From Dyella flava (lineage in GTDB: Bacteria > Pseudomonadota > Gammaproteobacteria > Xanthomonadales > Rhodanobacteraceae): 64,000 nucleotides of DNA. Every line of letters starts with the position of its first letter. The stretch's first letter is position 1. The stretch lies in assembly GCF_016904955.1 (NCBI RefSeq), contig NZ_JADIKE010000038.1, positions 248,001 through 312,000 on the forward strand, written 5' to 3'. The notes under the pieces are model-generated. The model had not been told where the DNA came from. It saw nothing but the letters and a program-made list of their open reading frames with translations, and ran no database searches. The position numbers were made by a program, and so were the translations under genes. Positions 25,773 to 34,676 of this stretch are shown piece by piece.

Positions 25773-26099
25773 TCAGATGGTGGCCTGGCGGGCCGCGTAG
25801 ACTTCACGCTGGTGCTTGTCACACAGCTTTTCACGGTAACGGCGCAACTGGGTCAGGAGCGTATCGAACAGCTTGTCAATGGAGACGTACATGTCACTCT
25901 CTGCCGCCTCAGCGTGCAGGGACTTGCCTGCCACATTGAGCGTTCCTTCGGCGCGTTGCTGGAGCTTGTTCACCGAAAGCACGATATTCAAACTGAGTAT
26001 GCGGTCATCGAGGCGGGTCAATCGATCGAGCTTGGCCGTTGCATGATCACGCAGGGCTTGGGTGATATCGATCTTTTGACCACTGAGTTGGAATTGCAT
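25773..26099 (-). CDS. hpf: Ribosome hibernation promoting factor (short HPF)
   Basis: 108 residues of the S30AE fold (MQFQLSGQKIDITQALRDHATAKL, seen in parts; then DMYVSIDKLFDTLLTQLRRY). The length matches short HPF, which dimerises ribosomes in stationary phase with RMF, rather than long HPF. It lies downstream of rpoN as in most proteobacteria and was formerly called sigma-54 modulation protein. The ribosome site AGGAGG precedes its ATG. A strong hairpin follows the stop codon. Confidence 0.94.
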   Translation of the reverse strand: MQFQLSGQKIDITQALRDHATAKLDRLTRLDDRILSLNIVLSVNKLQQRAEGTLNVAGKSLHAEAAESDMYVSIDKLFDTLLTQLRRYREKLCDKHQREVYAARQATI

Positions 26100-26261
26100 G
26101 GTGCGCCTCCTATTGCTAGAGCTGGCCGCCAGGGGCGGCGTGGGCGGTACGCGGATCGCCGTGAACGATCATTGCACCGTGAAGCGAAACCTTTGGTGTT
26201 GAATATGAGAACGCCTCGTTGAGTGGCAAGTTCCCCGTCGTGAACAACGGGGGCGCGTGGT

Positions 26262-27734
26262 TCAGCTATTGCGCTGTCGTTCGCTGGAGCTCGGAATACG
26301 CAGGATTTCACGGTATTTCGCGACGGTACGGCGGGCCACTTGAATGCCCTTGCCGTGAAGTTCTTCGGCGAGCGCCTGATCCGATAACGGTTTGCGCGGA
26401 TCTTCGCCGTCAACAAGTTTGCGCAGCATGGCTTGGATGGCGGTGGCCGATGCACTGCCGCCATCTTCGGTGGAAACGCCGCTGGAGAAGAAATACTTCA
26501 GTTCGTAGGTGCCGCGTGGCGTGTGAATGTACTTGCGGGTGGTGACACGTGAAATGGTCGACTCATGCATACCCACCTCCTCAGCCACTTCACGCAGCAC
26601 CAGCGGCTGCATGGCTTCCGGACCGTAATCCAGAAACGCGCTTTGCCGGCGCACGATGGCTTCCGCCACCTTTAGCAGTGTTTCGGCACGGGACTCCAGA
26701 CTCTTGATCAGCCACCGTGCTTCTTGCAACTGCCCACGCATCCAGCTTGCATCATCGCTGCGCGCCTGCGCAATAAGACTGCAGTAATGCTGGTTAAGAC
26801 TTAGTTTCGGCTGGCTATCGGGATTGAGAAGAACCCGCCAGCGGGTGCCGTCCTTGCGGGCGTAGACGTCGGGGGCGACGTACTCGACCGGGGTGGTGTC
26901 CATGGCCGCGCCCGGGCGCGGATCCAGGCTGCGGATCAGGATGGCCGCGCTGGTGGTCTCTTCCTCGGTGGCGTGCAGGCGGCGGGCCAGCTTGGCCATG
27001 TCGTTGCGGGCCAACAGCTCCAGTTCCTGCTCGACGATCCGCAAGGCCAGGTCGCGATACGGCGTGCTGGGGTCGAACTGTTCGAGCTGCGCACGCAGGC
27101 AATCCTGCAGATCGATGCTGGCGACACCGGCCGGATCGAAGCGCTGCAACTGGCGGCGTACGTTCTCGACTTCTTCCGGCGTGGCTTTCAGGTGCGGAGG
27201 CAATGCGGCGAGCACGGCATCCAGGCCTTCGCTCAAATAGCCGTCCGTATTCAGGGCGTCGATCAACACCGTCGCGATGGCCTTGGCGCGCGCATCCATC
27301 GGCGTGAGATTGAGCTGCCACAACAGATGTTCCTGCAGCGATTCGGGCGCGGCATTCTGCGGCTCCAGGCCTTCATCATCGCGATTGTTCTGGCTGCCGC
27401 TGCCATTGCTGGACGAAAAGTCGATCGGCTCGTCGGTGCTGATATCCGGCTCGGTCCACTCCGGCGCTTCGTCGTTGTTGTCGCTGCTGGAGGTGGCGTC
27501 GCTGCTTGCCGGAATTGGCTTGTCGAATTCACTTTCGAATTCGCCGTCGACTTCAGTTTCGTCCTGCTCGGCATCTGCATCTTCGGCGAATTCGAGCAAT
27601 GGATTGCTCTCGGCAAGTTGGCGCAGTTCTGCGGCCAGCTCCAGTTGCGACAACTGCAAAAGGCGAATGGCCTGCTGCAGCTGTGGCGTAAGAGCCAGCT
27701 GTTGATTGAGACGGAACTGAAGCCCTGGTTTCAT
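26262..27734 (-). CDS. rpoN: RNA polymerase sigma-54 factor
   Basis: 490 residues. The Gln/Leu-rich N-terminal region I (LTPQLQQAIRLLQLSQLEL) interacts with activators, and an acidic region II spans about 45-115. The core-binding domain and helix-turn-helix follow, and the RpoN box ARRTVAKYR is at 467-475. It is needed for the enhancer-dependent promoters driven by regulators such as the one at the left edge. The acidic linker is long and rich in Ser/Asn/Glu. It lies between lptB and hpf, the standard order. Confidence 0.96.
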   Translation of the reverse strand: MKPGLQFRLNQQLALTPQLQQAIRLLQLSQLELAAELRQLAESNPLLEFAEDADAEQDETEVDGEFESEFDKPIPASSDATSSSDNNDEAPEWTEPDISTDEPIDFSSSNGSGSQNNRDDEGLEPQNAAPESLQEHLLWQLNLTPMDARAKAIATVLIDALNTDGYLSEGLDAVLAALPPHLKATPEEVENVRRQLQRFDPAGVASIDLQDCLRAQLEQFDPSTPYRDLALRIVEQELELLARNDMAKLARRLHATEEETTSAAILIRSLDPRPGAAMDTTPVEYVAPDVYARKDGTRWRVLLNPDSQPKLSLNQHYCSLIAQARSDDASWMRGQLQEARWLIKSLESRAETLLKVAEAIVRRQSAFLDYGPEAMQPLVLREVAEEVGMHESTISRVTTRKYIHTPRGTYELKYFFSSGVSTEDGGSASATAIQAMLRKLVDGEDPRKPLSDQALAEELHGKGIQVARRTVAKYREILRIPSSSERQRNS

Positions 27735-27876
27735 GCCTGCCTAGAGGGTGAAAGTGACTTCATCCTAACCCTTCGGCGGAACGCCGGCCATACTTGTCAC
27801 GGCCGGAATGACCGGCCGAGCATGTGGATGTGAAACGGCGCAAATTAGGTCTTGTGGAGCGGATAAAGTTGCGCTA

Positions 27877-28593
27877 TTACAGGCGGAATTCCCGGCCCAG
27901 GTAGACTTCGCGTACCTTTTCGTCCGCCAGGATATGGGCGGGCGTGCCGCGCGAAAGCACCTCACCCTCGTTCATGATGTAGGCGCGGTCACAAATGCCC
28001 AGCGTCTCACGTACGTTATGGTCGGTGATCAATACGCCGATGCCGCGTTCCTTCAGGTGGCGGACGATGCGCTGGATTTCACCCACCGAGATGGGGTCCA
28101 CGCCGGCGAATGGTTCGTCCAGCAGCATGTAGCGAGGCTCGGCGGCAAGTGCACGGGCGATCTCCACGCGACGGCGTTCACCACCGGACAAACTGATGCC
28201 TTTCTGGCCTGAGATGTGGGAAATCTTGAGTTCGTCCAGCAGGCTTTCCAGCTGTGTTTCGCGCTTGCGCTGATCCGGTTCGCGCAGTTCCAGTACCGCC
28301 ATGATGTTGTCAGACACGCTCAGCCGGCGGAACACGGAAGCTTCCTGCGGCAGGTAACCGATGCCGAGCTTGGCACGCGCATGCATCGGCAGGCCGGTGA
28401 TGTCCTGCTTGTCGAGCTTGATCGCGCCGCCATCGGCTTCGATCAAGCCGACGATCATGTAGAAACAGGTGGTTTTGCCGGCGCCGTTGGGACCGAGCAG
28501 GCCGACCACTTCGCCCTGGCGGATCGAGAACGCGAAATCACGCACCACCTGGCGCGCACGGAAACTTTTTTGCAGGCCTTCTGCGGAAAGCAT
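27877..28593 (-). CDS. lptB: LPS export ABC transporter ATPase LptB
   Basis: 238 residues. Walker A GPNGAGKTTCF, the LptB-type Q-loop GIGYLPQEASVFRRLSV, signature LSGGERRRVEIARA and Walker B MLLDEPFAGVD are all present. It drives LptFG to extract LPS from the inner membrane; lptF and lptG are not in the window. The ATG at 28593 follows the lptA stop by seven bases, so the genes are coupled. The frame extends upstream to 28749 inside lptA and is not the start. Confidence 0.96.
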   Translation of the reverse strand: MLSAEGLQKSFRARQVVRDFAFSIRQGEVVGLLGPNGAGKTTCFYMIVGLIEADGGAIKLDKQDITGLPMHARAKLGIGYLPQEASVFRRLSVSDNIMAVLELREPDQRKRETQLESLLDELKISHISGQKGISLSGGERRRVEIARALAAEPRYMLLDEPFAGVDPISVGEIQRIVRHLKERGIGVLITDHNVRETLGICDRAYIMNEGEVLSRGTPAHILADEKVREVYLGREFRL

Positions 28594-28600
28594 GTAGCGA

Positions 28601-29272
28601 TTATTCCTTGGTGGAAGTGCTGCTGGCCGATGCCGGCGCGGCAGTACTGGAAGCCGGTGCCGGCTTGGCCGTGCCCGTTGCCGGGGTACTGGCGGCAGGC
28701 TTCTTGGCTGGTGTCGGGGCCGGAGCAGGCGACGCGGCCGGCTTGCCATTCTTCGGCGGCGGCAGCGGCTTCTGCTTGGGCAGGAAGGTCATGGTGACCT
28801 GGCCGGCATTGCCACTTTCGCCGACCATGTAGCCGGTCTGCGTGTTGTAGGTGAGCTTGGTGCCATGCGCGTCGCCCTTGTTCTGCTGATGTACGAATGC
28901 GTTGCCGGTAAGAATCGCGATGCCGTTGACGTTGTCGTAATACAGCTGATCGGCATCGCCGGTCATGAGATTGCCGTTGTCGTCGATCTGTTCGATGTGC
29001 GGACGTTTTGGCGCAATGCTGGTCACGATGATGTGATCGACCGAGGTGTCCTCTTTGGCCGTCCAGATCCGGGCAAGTTCGCCCGTGAGCTTCATGGTGC
29101 CCTGGGTGATCAGAACGTTGCCCTTGAACGTGCTGATGGAATTGGGTTCGTTGTAGCCGTCCATGCTATTGGCGTGCACCACGTGGATCGGCTGGTTGCG
29201 ATCATCCTGCCTGGCCATTGCCGGTTGAAGCAGCAACAACAGACCGGCAGTCAACAGGCTTAGCCGTAGCAT
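28601..29272 (-). CDS. lptA: LPS transport periplasmic protein LptA
   Basis: 223 residues with a signal peptide (MLRLSLLTAGLLLLLQ, cleavage near AMA-RQ). The OstA/LptA beta-jellyroll follows (SISTFKGNVLITQGTMKLTG, about 40-140). The last 60 residues or so are a Pro/Ala/Ser/Thr/Lys low-complexity tail, not part of the usual fold. LptA forms the periplasmic bridge for LPS. Its first 71 bases overlap the end of lptC in another frame. The start at 29272 is required for the signal peptide; 29308 is possible. Confidence 0.93.
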   Translation of the reverse strand: MLRLSLLTAGLLLLLQPAMARQDDRNQPIHVVHANSMDGYNEPNSISTFKGNVLITQGTMKLTGELARIWTAKEDTSVDHIIVTSIAPKRPHIEQIDDNGNLMTGDADQLYYDNVNGIAILTGNAFVHQQNKGDAHGTKLTYNTQTGYMVGESGNAGQVTMTFLPKQKPLPPPKNGKPAASPAPAPTPAKKPAASTPATGTAKPAPASSTAAPASASSTSTKE

Positions 29273-29885
29273 TGTTCTGGCTTGAGTACAGCACGCCGTG
29301 CACGTCATTGAGCAACTCCATATGGTTATCGTTTAGGCTGGCGCGCATGCCGATGCCGTTCATTACGGTTGCACCCTGCGTCATGGTGGCCGGGTCCGCT
29401 GTTTGCATGCGGTTCTCTTTCGGCCAGCCGGTGACATTGGAGGTACATAATGTTGCCATGGGACTTAATGCCCCCGTGAGGGCTTGTGTAAAGGCCGGGC
29501 GCTGCATGTACACCGGGCCATCCAGCCGCATCAGCGTGCCGCTCTTGTTGACCCAGCCGAACGGTGCGTTGCCGTGCCAGTCCGGCACTCCCGGTTTTTT
29601 CGCTGTGATATCGAATACCGGAGTATTGATGTACATCGACTCGTCGCCGGCGCGGCGATCCATGCGCGGCGAGGTCATGGTGAAGCTGAGCAGGCCGTTG
29701 ACGTCGTAGCTCCATACCTTGCCGGTATAGAGCACGTAGTCGGAAATCGGCGGGCCGATGAAGTCGTTGACCTCGGGTGCGCCGACGACCCAGCTGCGCA
29801 GCATCCAGCTGGCGGGTGCGGCAATGGCCAGCAGCACGATGGCGACGGTCGTGCGGTTGTCGCGCAGGTATTGGCGAACATTCAC
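29202..29885 (-). CDS. lptC: LPS export system protein LptC
   Basis: 227 residues. A single N-terminal membrane anchor (TVAIVLLAIAAPASWMLRSW) precedes a periplasmic LptC jellyroll that passes LPS from LptB2FG to LptA. The start is GTG at 29885, overlapping the kdsC stop by GTGA. The protein is about 35 residues longer than the 191-residue E. coli protein; the extra C-terminal part (Ser/Asn/Ala-rich, ending GNGQAG) is read from bases that also encode the LptA signal peptide. Confidence 0.87.
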   Translation of the reverse strand: MNVRQYLRDNRTTVAIVLLAIAAPASWMLRSWVVGAPEVNDFIGPPISDYVLYTGKVWSYDVNGLLSFTMTSPRMDRRAGDESMYINTPVFDITAKKPGVPDWHGNAPFGWVNKSGTLMRLDGPVYMQRPAFTQALTGALSPMATLCTSNVTGWPKENRMQTADPATMTQGATVMNGIGMRASLNDNHMELLNDVHGVLYSSQNNATAKPVDCRSVVAASTGNGQAG

Positions 29886-30424
29886 CGCCAGTGCTCCTGC
29901 TCGGCCGCCGTCCTGCCCTGCGCGTGCAGGATCAGGTCGCAGACTTCGCGTACGGCGCCCATGCCGCCCGAAAGCTGTGTCTGCCAATGCGCGCGCTCCG
30001 CGACCCACGGATGTGCATTGGCGACGGCGACGGCCAGGCCGCACACGCTCATGGCGGGCAGGTCGGGTAGATCATCGCCTACGAACGCCGCTTCTTCGGG
30101 CTGAATGTTGAGCGCTTCAATAATCTGCCGCATGCATTCGCGCTTGTCGCCCTGGCCTTGGTAGACGTGGGCGATATCCAGCTCTTCGGCACGCAAGGCC
30201 AGCGGATGGCTGATGCGTGCGCTGATGATCGCGACATGGATGCCATTGGCCTGCAGGCGCTTCAGGCCGAGGCCGTCGTGCACGTGGAAAATCTTGGTTT
30301 CATGGCCGCTTTCGCTGTACCACAGGCGACCGTCGGTGAGCGTGCCATCCACGTCGAACGCCGCCAGGCGAATCTTGGCGGCGCGAGCGAGCAGGTCGGC
30401 GGGGAGGTTGCTGAGATAACCCAT
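29882..30424 (-). CDS. kdsC: 3-deoxy-D-manno-octulosonate-8-phosphate phosphatase
   Basis: 180 residues of the HAD superfamily without a cap domain. The nucleophile motif is FDVDGTLTDG (about 22-31), and IISAR and GDDLPDLPAM supply motifs II and IV. It removes phosphate from Kdo-8-P during Kdo synthesis. It lies 17 bases after kdsD and overlaps lptC, as in other proteobacteria. Confidence 0.95.
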   Translation of the reverse strand: MGYLSNLPADLLARAAKIRLAAFDVDGTLTDGRLWYSESGHETKIFHVHDGLGLKRLQANGIHVAIISARISHPLALRAEELDIAHVYQGQGDKRECMRQIIEALNIQPEEAAFVGDDLPDLPAMSVCGLAVAVANAHPWVAERAHWQTQLSGGMGAVREVCDLILHAQGRTAAEQEHWR

Positions 30425-30441
30425 GTTGTCGTGTTGTCCGT

Positions 30442-31452
30442 TCAGACCACGCGCGCGCGCAGCAGATCGTGAATGTTCAGGGCGCCGACGACGCGCTGCG
30501 CGTCGTCGACCACCAGCAGGGCGTGGATCTGGTACTTCTCCATCATCTGTGCCGCTTCGATGGCGAGTTTGTCGGCACCGATGACCTTGGGGCCGCGCGT
30601 CATCAGGTCACTGACCTTGGCGTTGCGCAGGTCGACGCGGTCGTCATCCAGCGCGCGGCGCAAGTCACCGTCGGTGAATACGCCCAGCAGATGCTGTTCG
30701 TGATCGACCACGGCAGTCATGCCCAGGTGTTTGCGGGTCATTTCCATCAAGGCTTCGGTGAGGCTCGCGTTGGGGGAGATCGTGGGTATGCCCGGGCCCG
30801 TGTGCATCACGTCGCTGATATGCAGCAGCAGGCGGCGTCCCAGGCTTCCGGCCGGATGGGAACGCGCGAAGTCCTCAGAGGTAAACCCGCGTGCTTCCAA
30901 AAGTGCGATGGCCAGCGCGTCTCCCATCACCAGGGCGGCGGTGGTGCTGGCGGTGGGGGCCAGGCCCAGCGGGCAGGCCTCGGCGGAAATGCCCGCGTCC
31001 AGGTGCACGTCGGACTGGCCGGCCAGGGAGGAATCCGGGTTGCCGGTAATGGAGATCAGCGGAATCCCCTGGCGCTTGATCACCGGCAGGATGAACAGGA
31101 TTTCGTCCGTCTCGCCCGAATTGGACAGGGCCAGCACCACGTCCTGCGGCAGGATCATCCCCAGGTCGCCGTGGCTGGCCTCGCCCGGATGGACGAAAAA
31201 GGCCGGCGTGCCGGTCGAGGCCAGGGTGGCGGCGATCTTGCGCCCCACGTGGCCGGACTTGCCCATGCCGGTCACCACCAGGCGGCCCTTGCAGCTCAGG
31301 ATCAGGCGGCAGGCGTCCACGAAGTTCTGATCGATGCGCGGCTCCAGGGCGCGGATGGCGGCAGCTTCCGTGGCGATCACCGTGCGCGCGCTCTGCATGA
31401 TGGCGGCGGCCGCCACCCGGGTGGACTTGGGCTTGGCAATGGGTGCGTTCAT
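30442..31452 (-). CDS. kdsD: D-arabinose 5-phosphate isomerase
   Basis: 336 residues: a SIS domain (GMGKSGHVGRKIAATLASTG, in parts; about 40-190) followed by two CBS domains (about 210-330). It converts ribulose-5-phosphate to arabinose-5-phosphate, the first step of Kdo synthesis. It heads the minus-strand kds-lpt-rpoN block and is divergent from ibaG across 157 bases that must hold both promoters. Confidence 0.95.
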   Translation of the reverse strand: MNAPIAKPKSTRVAAAAIMQSARTVIATEAAAIRALEPRIDQNFVDACRLILSCKGRLVVTGMGKSGHVGRKIAATLASTGTPAFFVHPGEASHGDLGMILPQDVVLALSNSGETDEILFILPVIKRQGIPLISITGNPDSSLAGQSDVHLDAGISAEACPLGLAPTASTTAALVMGDALAIALLEARGFTSEDFARSHPAGSLGRRLLLHISDVMHTGPGIPTISPNASLTEALMEMTRKHLGMTAVVDHEQHLLGVFTDGDLRRALDDDRVDLRNAKVSDLMTRGPKVIGADKLAIEAAQMMEKYQIHALLVVDDAQRVVGALNIHDLLRARVV

Positions 31453-31609
31453 GCGTCCTCAATGGCAACTGGGAGACCTCTGTCGTTTCTGCGACAGCAG
31501 ATTTCCATTAACATGGCATATTCGCATTCTATCTTGATGCCTGACGCCACATGCTCGCCCATCGATATCGGGCGACCGGCGTTCAGGATCCCAGTGATTT
31601 GAGAGACTA

Positions 31610-31849
31610 ATGGACGCAGCCCGCATCCAGGCAATGATTGAAGCCGGCCTGCCCGGCGCACAGGCAAACGTGCAAGGGGACGATGGCGTGCACTTCGAAG
31701 CCGAAGTGGTCGCGTCCCAGTTTGCCGGCAAGCTGCCGCTGGCTCGTCATCGGCTGGTCTACGCCACACTGGGCGACCTGATGGGGGGCGCGATCCACGC
31801 GCTCGCGCTCAAGACCCTCACCCCGGAAGAAGCCGCTGCGCGCCGTTGA
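31610..31849 (+). CDS. ibaG: BolA-family protein IbaG
   Basis: 79 residues of the BolA fold. VHFEAEVVASQFAGKLPLARHRLVY includes the conserved His near the FAGKLPLARHR loop that takes part in Fe-S binding with monothiol glutaredoxin. In E. coli ibaG lies directly before murA, as here (48-base gap). The length is normal for this short branch. Confidence 0.92.
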   Translation: MDAARIQAMIEAGLPGAQANVQGDDGVHFEAEVVASQFAGKLPLARHRLVYATLGDLMGGAIHALALKTLTPEEAAARR

Positions 31850-31897
31850 CCGCCCGCTGCAACCGCTTTCCGGGTTTCGCATTTCCAAGGATTCCCG

Positions 31898-33157
31898 ATG
31901 GCCAAAATCCTGATCAGCGGCGGTGAGCCGCTACGCGGCGAGGTTGGTATCTCCGGCGCCAAGAACGCCGTGCTGCCGATTCTCGCTTCCTGTCTGCTGG
32001 CCGATGAGCCAGTCACAATCAGCAACGTCCCACATCTGCATGACGTCACCACCACCATGGAGCTGCTCGGCCAGATGGGCGTGCAGCTGGTGCTGGACGA
32101 CCGCATGAAGATCCAGGTCGACCCGCGCTCGACCGATCGCTACTTCGCGCCGTACGAGCTGGTGAAAACCATGCGCGCCTCGATCCTGGTGCTCGGGCCG
32201 CTGGTCGCGCGCTTCGGCCAGGCGGAAGTCTCGCTACCCGGCGGGTGCCAGATCGGTTCGCGACCGGTCGACCAGCACATTCGCGGCTTGCAGGCGCTGG
32301 GCGCGGAAATTACGGTCGAGAACGGCTACATCCGTGCACGTGCCGATCGCCTCAGGGGTGCGCGCATCATCATGGACATGGTTACCGTGACCGGTACCGA
32401 GAACGTGATGATGGCCGCCGCGCTGGCTTCGGGCACCACCATCATCGAAAACGCGGCGCAGGAACCGGAAGTGGTCGACCTCGCCAACTGCCTCAATGCC
32501 ATGGGCGCGCAGATCGAAGGCGCCGGCACGTCCACCATGGTGATCCATGGCGTGGAGCGCCTGCATGGTTGCTCCTACGAAGTGCTGCCCGATCGCATCG
32601 AAACCGGCACCTTCCTGGTCGGCGCCGCCATGACCGGTGGCAAAGTACGCGCCCGCAACGCACGCGCCAGTACGCTCGATTCGGTGCTGGCCAAACTGGA
32701 AGAAGCCGGCGCGCATATCTCCACGGGTCCGGACTGGATCGAACTGGACATGCAAGGCCGTCGTCCGAAAGCGGTGAACATCACCACGGCGCCGTATCCG
32801 GCGTTTCCCACCGACATGCAGGCGCAGTTCACCGCGCTCAATTGCGTGGCCGAAGGCGTAGGCATCATCACCGAGACGGTGTTCGAAAACCGCTTCATGC
32901 ACGCACATGAATTGCAGCGCCTTGGTGCGGATATTCGCCTGGAAGGCAACACCGCCATCATCCAGGGCGTGGACAAGATGAGCGGCGCGCCGATCATGGC
33001 TACTGACCTGCGTGCTTCGGCGTGTCTTGTTTTGGCTGGCCTTGTTGCCGAGGGCGATACCACGGTCGATCGCGTGTATCACATCGATCGCGGTTACGAG
33101 AACATCGAAGAGAAGCTCGGCACGCTGGGTGCGAAAATTCGTCGCCTGCCGACGTGA
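31898..33157 (+). CDS. murA: UDP-N-acetylglucosamine 1-carboxyvinyltransferase
   Basis: 419 residues of the EPSP-synthase fold. The N-terminal GEVGISGAKNAVLPI binds UDP-GlcNAc, and Cys117 in LPGGCQIGSRPVD is the fosfomycin-sensitive catalytic cysteine, so natural resistance by Cys-to-Asp change is not expected. It performs the first committed step of peptidoglycan synthesis. A strong terminator follows at 33181. Confidence 0.97.
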   Translation: MAKILISGGEPLRGEVGISGAKNAVLPILASCLLADEPVTISNVPHLHDVTTTMELLGQMGVQLVLDDRMKIQVDPRSTDRYFAPYELVKTMRASILVLGPLVARFGQAEVSLPGGCQIGSRPVDQHIRGLQALGAEITVENGYIRARADRLRGARIIMDMVTVTGTENVMMAAALASGTTIIENAAQEPEVVDLANCLNAMGAQIEGAGTSTMVIHGVERLHGCSYEVLPDRIETGTFLVGAAMTGGKVRARNARASTLDSVLAKLEEAGAHISTGPDWIELDMQGRRPKAVNITTAPYPAFPTDMQAQFTALNCVAEGVGIITETVFENRFMHAHELQRLGADIRLEGNTAIIQGVDKMSGAPIMATDLRASACLVLAGLVAEGDTTVDRVYHIDRGYENIEEKLGTLGAKIRRLPT

Positions 33158-33175
33158 TGGCTAGACGCGCACGTA

Positions 33176-33206
33176 CAAAAAAGGGCCGCTTTTGCGGCCC
33201 TTTTTC
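33176..33206. terminator. Bidirectional intrinsic terminator murA / DUF3108
   Basis: AAAAAAGGGCCGC pairs with GCGGCCCTTTTT across loop TTTT; A-run and T-run flank the stem so that both convergent genes can stop here. Confidence 0.93.
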
Positions 33207-33207
33207 T

Positions 33208-33915
33208 TTATGGCGAGCTGTAATGCACCAGCTGCAAAGTCAAATCGCCGCCCTCGCTCTGCGCCAGCTTCACCGGTACCGCGAATCGCTTGGGCACATA
33301 CCAGGCGTCAAAGTGACTGTCTGCATCGGTGCGTGAAACACGTTCGGCCTGGAAATTGCCGGCCGGTACTTGCACCGCTTCGGCGCCTTGCACTTTGAAT
33401 TGCTGTTGCTCTACCTGCTGCCTTACCCCAACCGGCAAGGTCATGCTTTGACTGCCGCTTCGCAGTGCCAGGCCAATCGCGAGTGAAAGCGTATTGCGAT
33501 CGACCATGCCAGGTTGCGCGGCATAGGTGGTCGGACCTTTGCCTTCGTCCACGCTCACCTGTTTGGTATTCCAGTTCACCTGCATCGAGCGGTGCTTGAC
33601 CTTGAACGCCATGACCTTCGAGGTGTAGCTCTCGGTTTCCGGTGCATTGTTGTTCCAGCGGAAGCGCGTGACATCGCTGGAGTTGGCGCCCAATGCTGCG
33701 GCCAGTCCGGAAGTGCCTTGTATCTGGTTGCTGTATTCGTATTCGCCGTTGCCCAGGGACTTGAGCGTGATGGTTGCCTGGCCCATGGGTTGACCACCCT
33801 GTGACACCTCATAGGTTGCGGTAAAGGGTGCCGGCGGTGCGGCGAGTACGGCAGTGGTGGACAAGGCCAGCGAGAGACCGGCAAGAAAGCGGTAGGGGAA
33901 TTTGAGTGTGCGCAT
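33208..33915 (-). CDS. DUF3108-domain exported protein
   Basis: 235 residues with a signal peptide (cleavage near VLA-AP, about residue 25). The mature part is a beta-rich DUF3108 domain: FTATYEVSQGGQPMGQATITL at its start and FDAWYVPKRFAVPVKL near its end are typical. The function of the family is unknown and it is thought to be periplasmic or envelope-bound. It follows purN by 44 bases on the same strand and may be cotranscribed; this pairing occurs in related genomes to my knowledge, with no known functional link. Confidence 0.85.
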   Translation of the reverse strand: MRTLKFPYRFLAGLSLALSTTAVLAAPPAPFTATYEVSQGGQPMGQATITLKSLGNGEYEYSNQIQGTSGLAAALGANSSDVTRFRWNNNAPETESYTSKVMAFKVKHRSMQVNWNTKQVSVDEGKGPTTYAAQPGMVDRNTLSLAIGLALRSGSQSMTLPVGVRQQVEQQQFKVQGAEAVQVPAGNFQAERVSRTDADSHFDAWYVPKRFAVPVKLAQSEGGDLTLQLVHYSSP

Positions 33916-33959
33916 GAGTCGGCAGTTTACGCTCTGATGCTGAACGCGTCGTTGCAGTT

Positions 33960-34622
33960 CTAGCGGACGAGCTTCCCATCTTGCATCCGCAAAGGCTTGC
34001 GGAGTGGCTCGCCATCGAACGTGATGCCATGTGCTGCCAAGGCCAGCCGGTTTGCGGCGATCAGTTCGACAACCGCCGGCAGCAGTTGATGTTCGAGTGG
34101 AAGCAGGCGGGACGCCAGCGAGGCTTCGTCATCGCCAGCTTCGATCGACAGGACGGTTTGCGCGATGACCGGCCCGCCATCCAGTTCCGCCGTGACGAAG
34201 TGCACGCTGGCGCCATGTTCGATGTCGCCAGCCTTGATGGCGCGGCGATGCGTATGCAGTCCGCGGTACTTGGGTAGCAGCGATGGATGGATATTGATCA
34301 TGTGGCCCACCCATGGTTTCAGCGCGTCGCCGTCGATGATGCGCATGAAACCGGCCAGCACCAGCAGATCCGGCTTGTTCGCGGCGATGCGTTCGAACAG
34401 GGCGAGATCGTAGTCGCGCCGCTCTGCAAAAGCCTGCGGTTCAAGTACGCAGGTCGGGATGCCGGCCATCTGCGCCAGCTGCAATGCACCCGCGTCAGGT
34501 TTGTCACTGGCAACCAGCACGAAATCCGCCGCCAGTTCACCGCGATCGCACGCAGCCAGCAGCGCGGCAAAGTTGCTGCCGCGTCCAGAGGCGAGGACGG
34601 CAATGCGAAGCGGTGAGGGCAT
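33960..34622 (-). CDS. purN: Phosphoribosylglycinamide formyltransferase
   Basis: 220 residues. VLASGRGSNFAALL begins the nucleotide-binding domain; the catalytic words are HPSLLPKYRGLHTH and GASVHFVTAELDGGP (Asn, His and Asp triad in the IHPS/HFV/DGGP region). It uses 10-formyl-THF to formylate GAR in purine synthesis. It follows purM by 54 bases in the same direction, the standard pair. Confidence 0.95.
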   Translation of the reverse strand: MPSPLRIAVLASGRGSNFAALLAACDRGELAADFVLVASDKPDAGALQLAQMAGIPTCVLEPQAFAERRDYDLALFERIAANKPDLLVLAGFMRIIDGDALKPWVGHMINIHPSLLPKYRGLHTHRRAIKAGDIEHGASVHFVTAELDGGPVIAQTVLSIEAGDDEASLASRLLPLEHQLLPAVVELIAANRLALAAHGITFDGEPLRKPLRMQDGKLVR

Positions 34623-34676
34623 GAGGATTTTGCTGTTTGGCCTGCTCTCCCCATGGGCGGGCAGGCCGGTGTGGCA

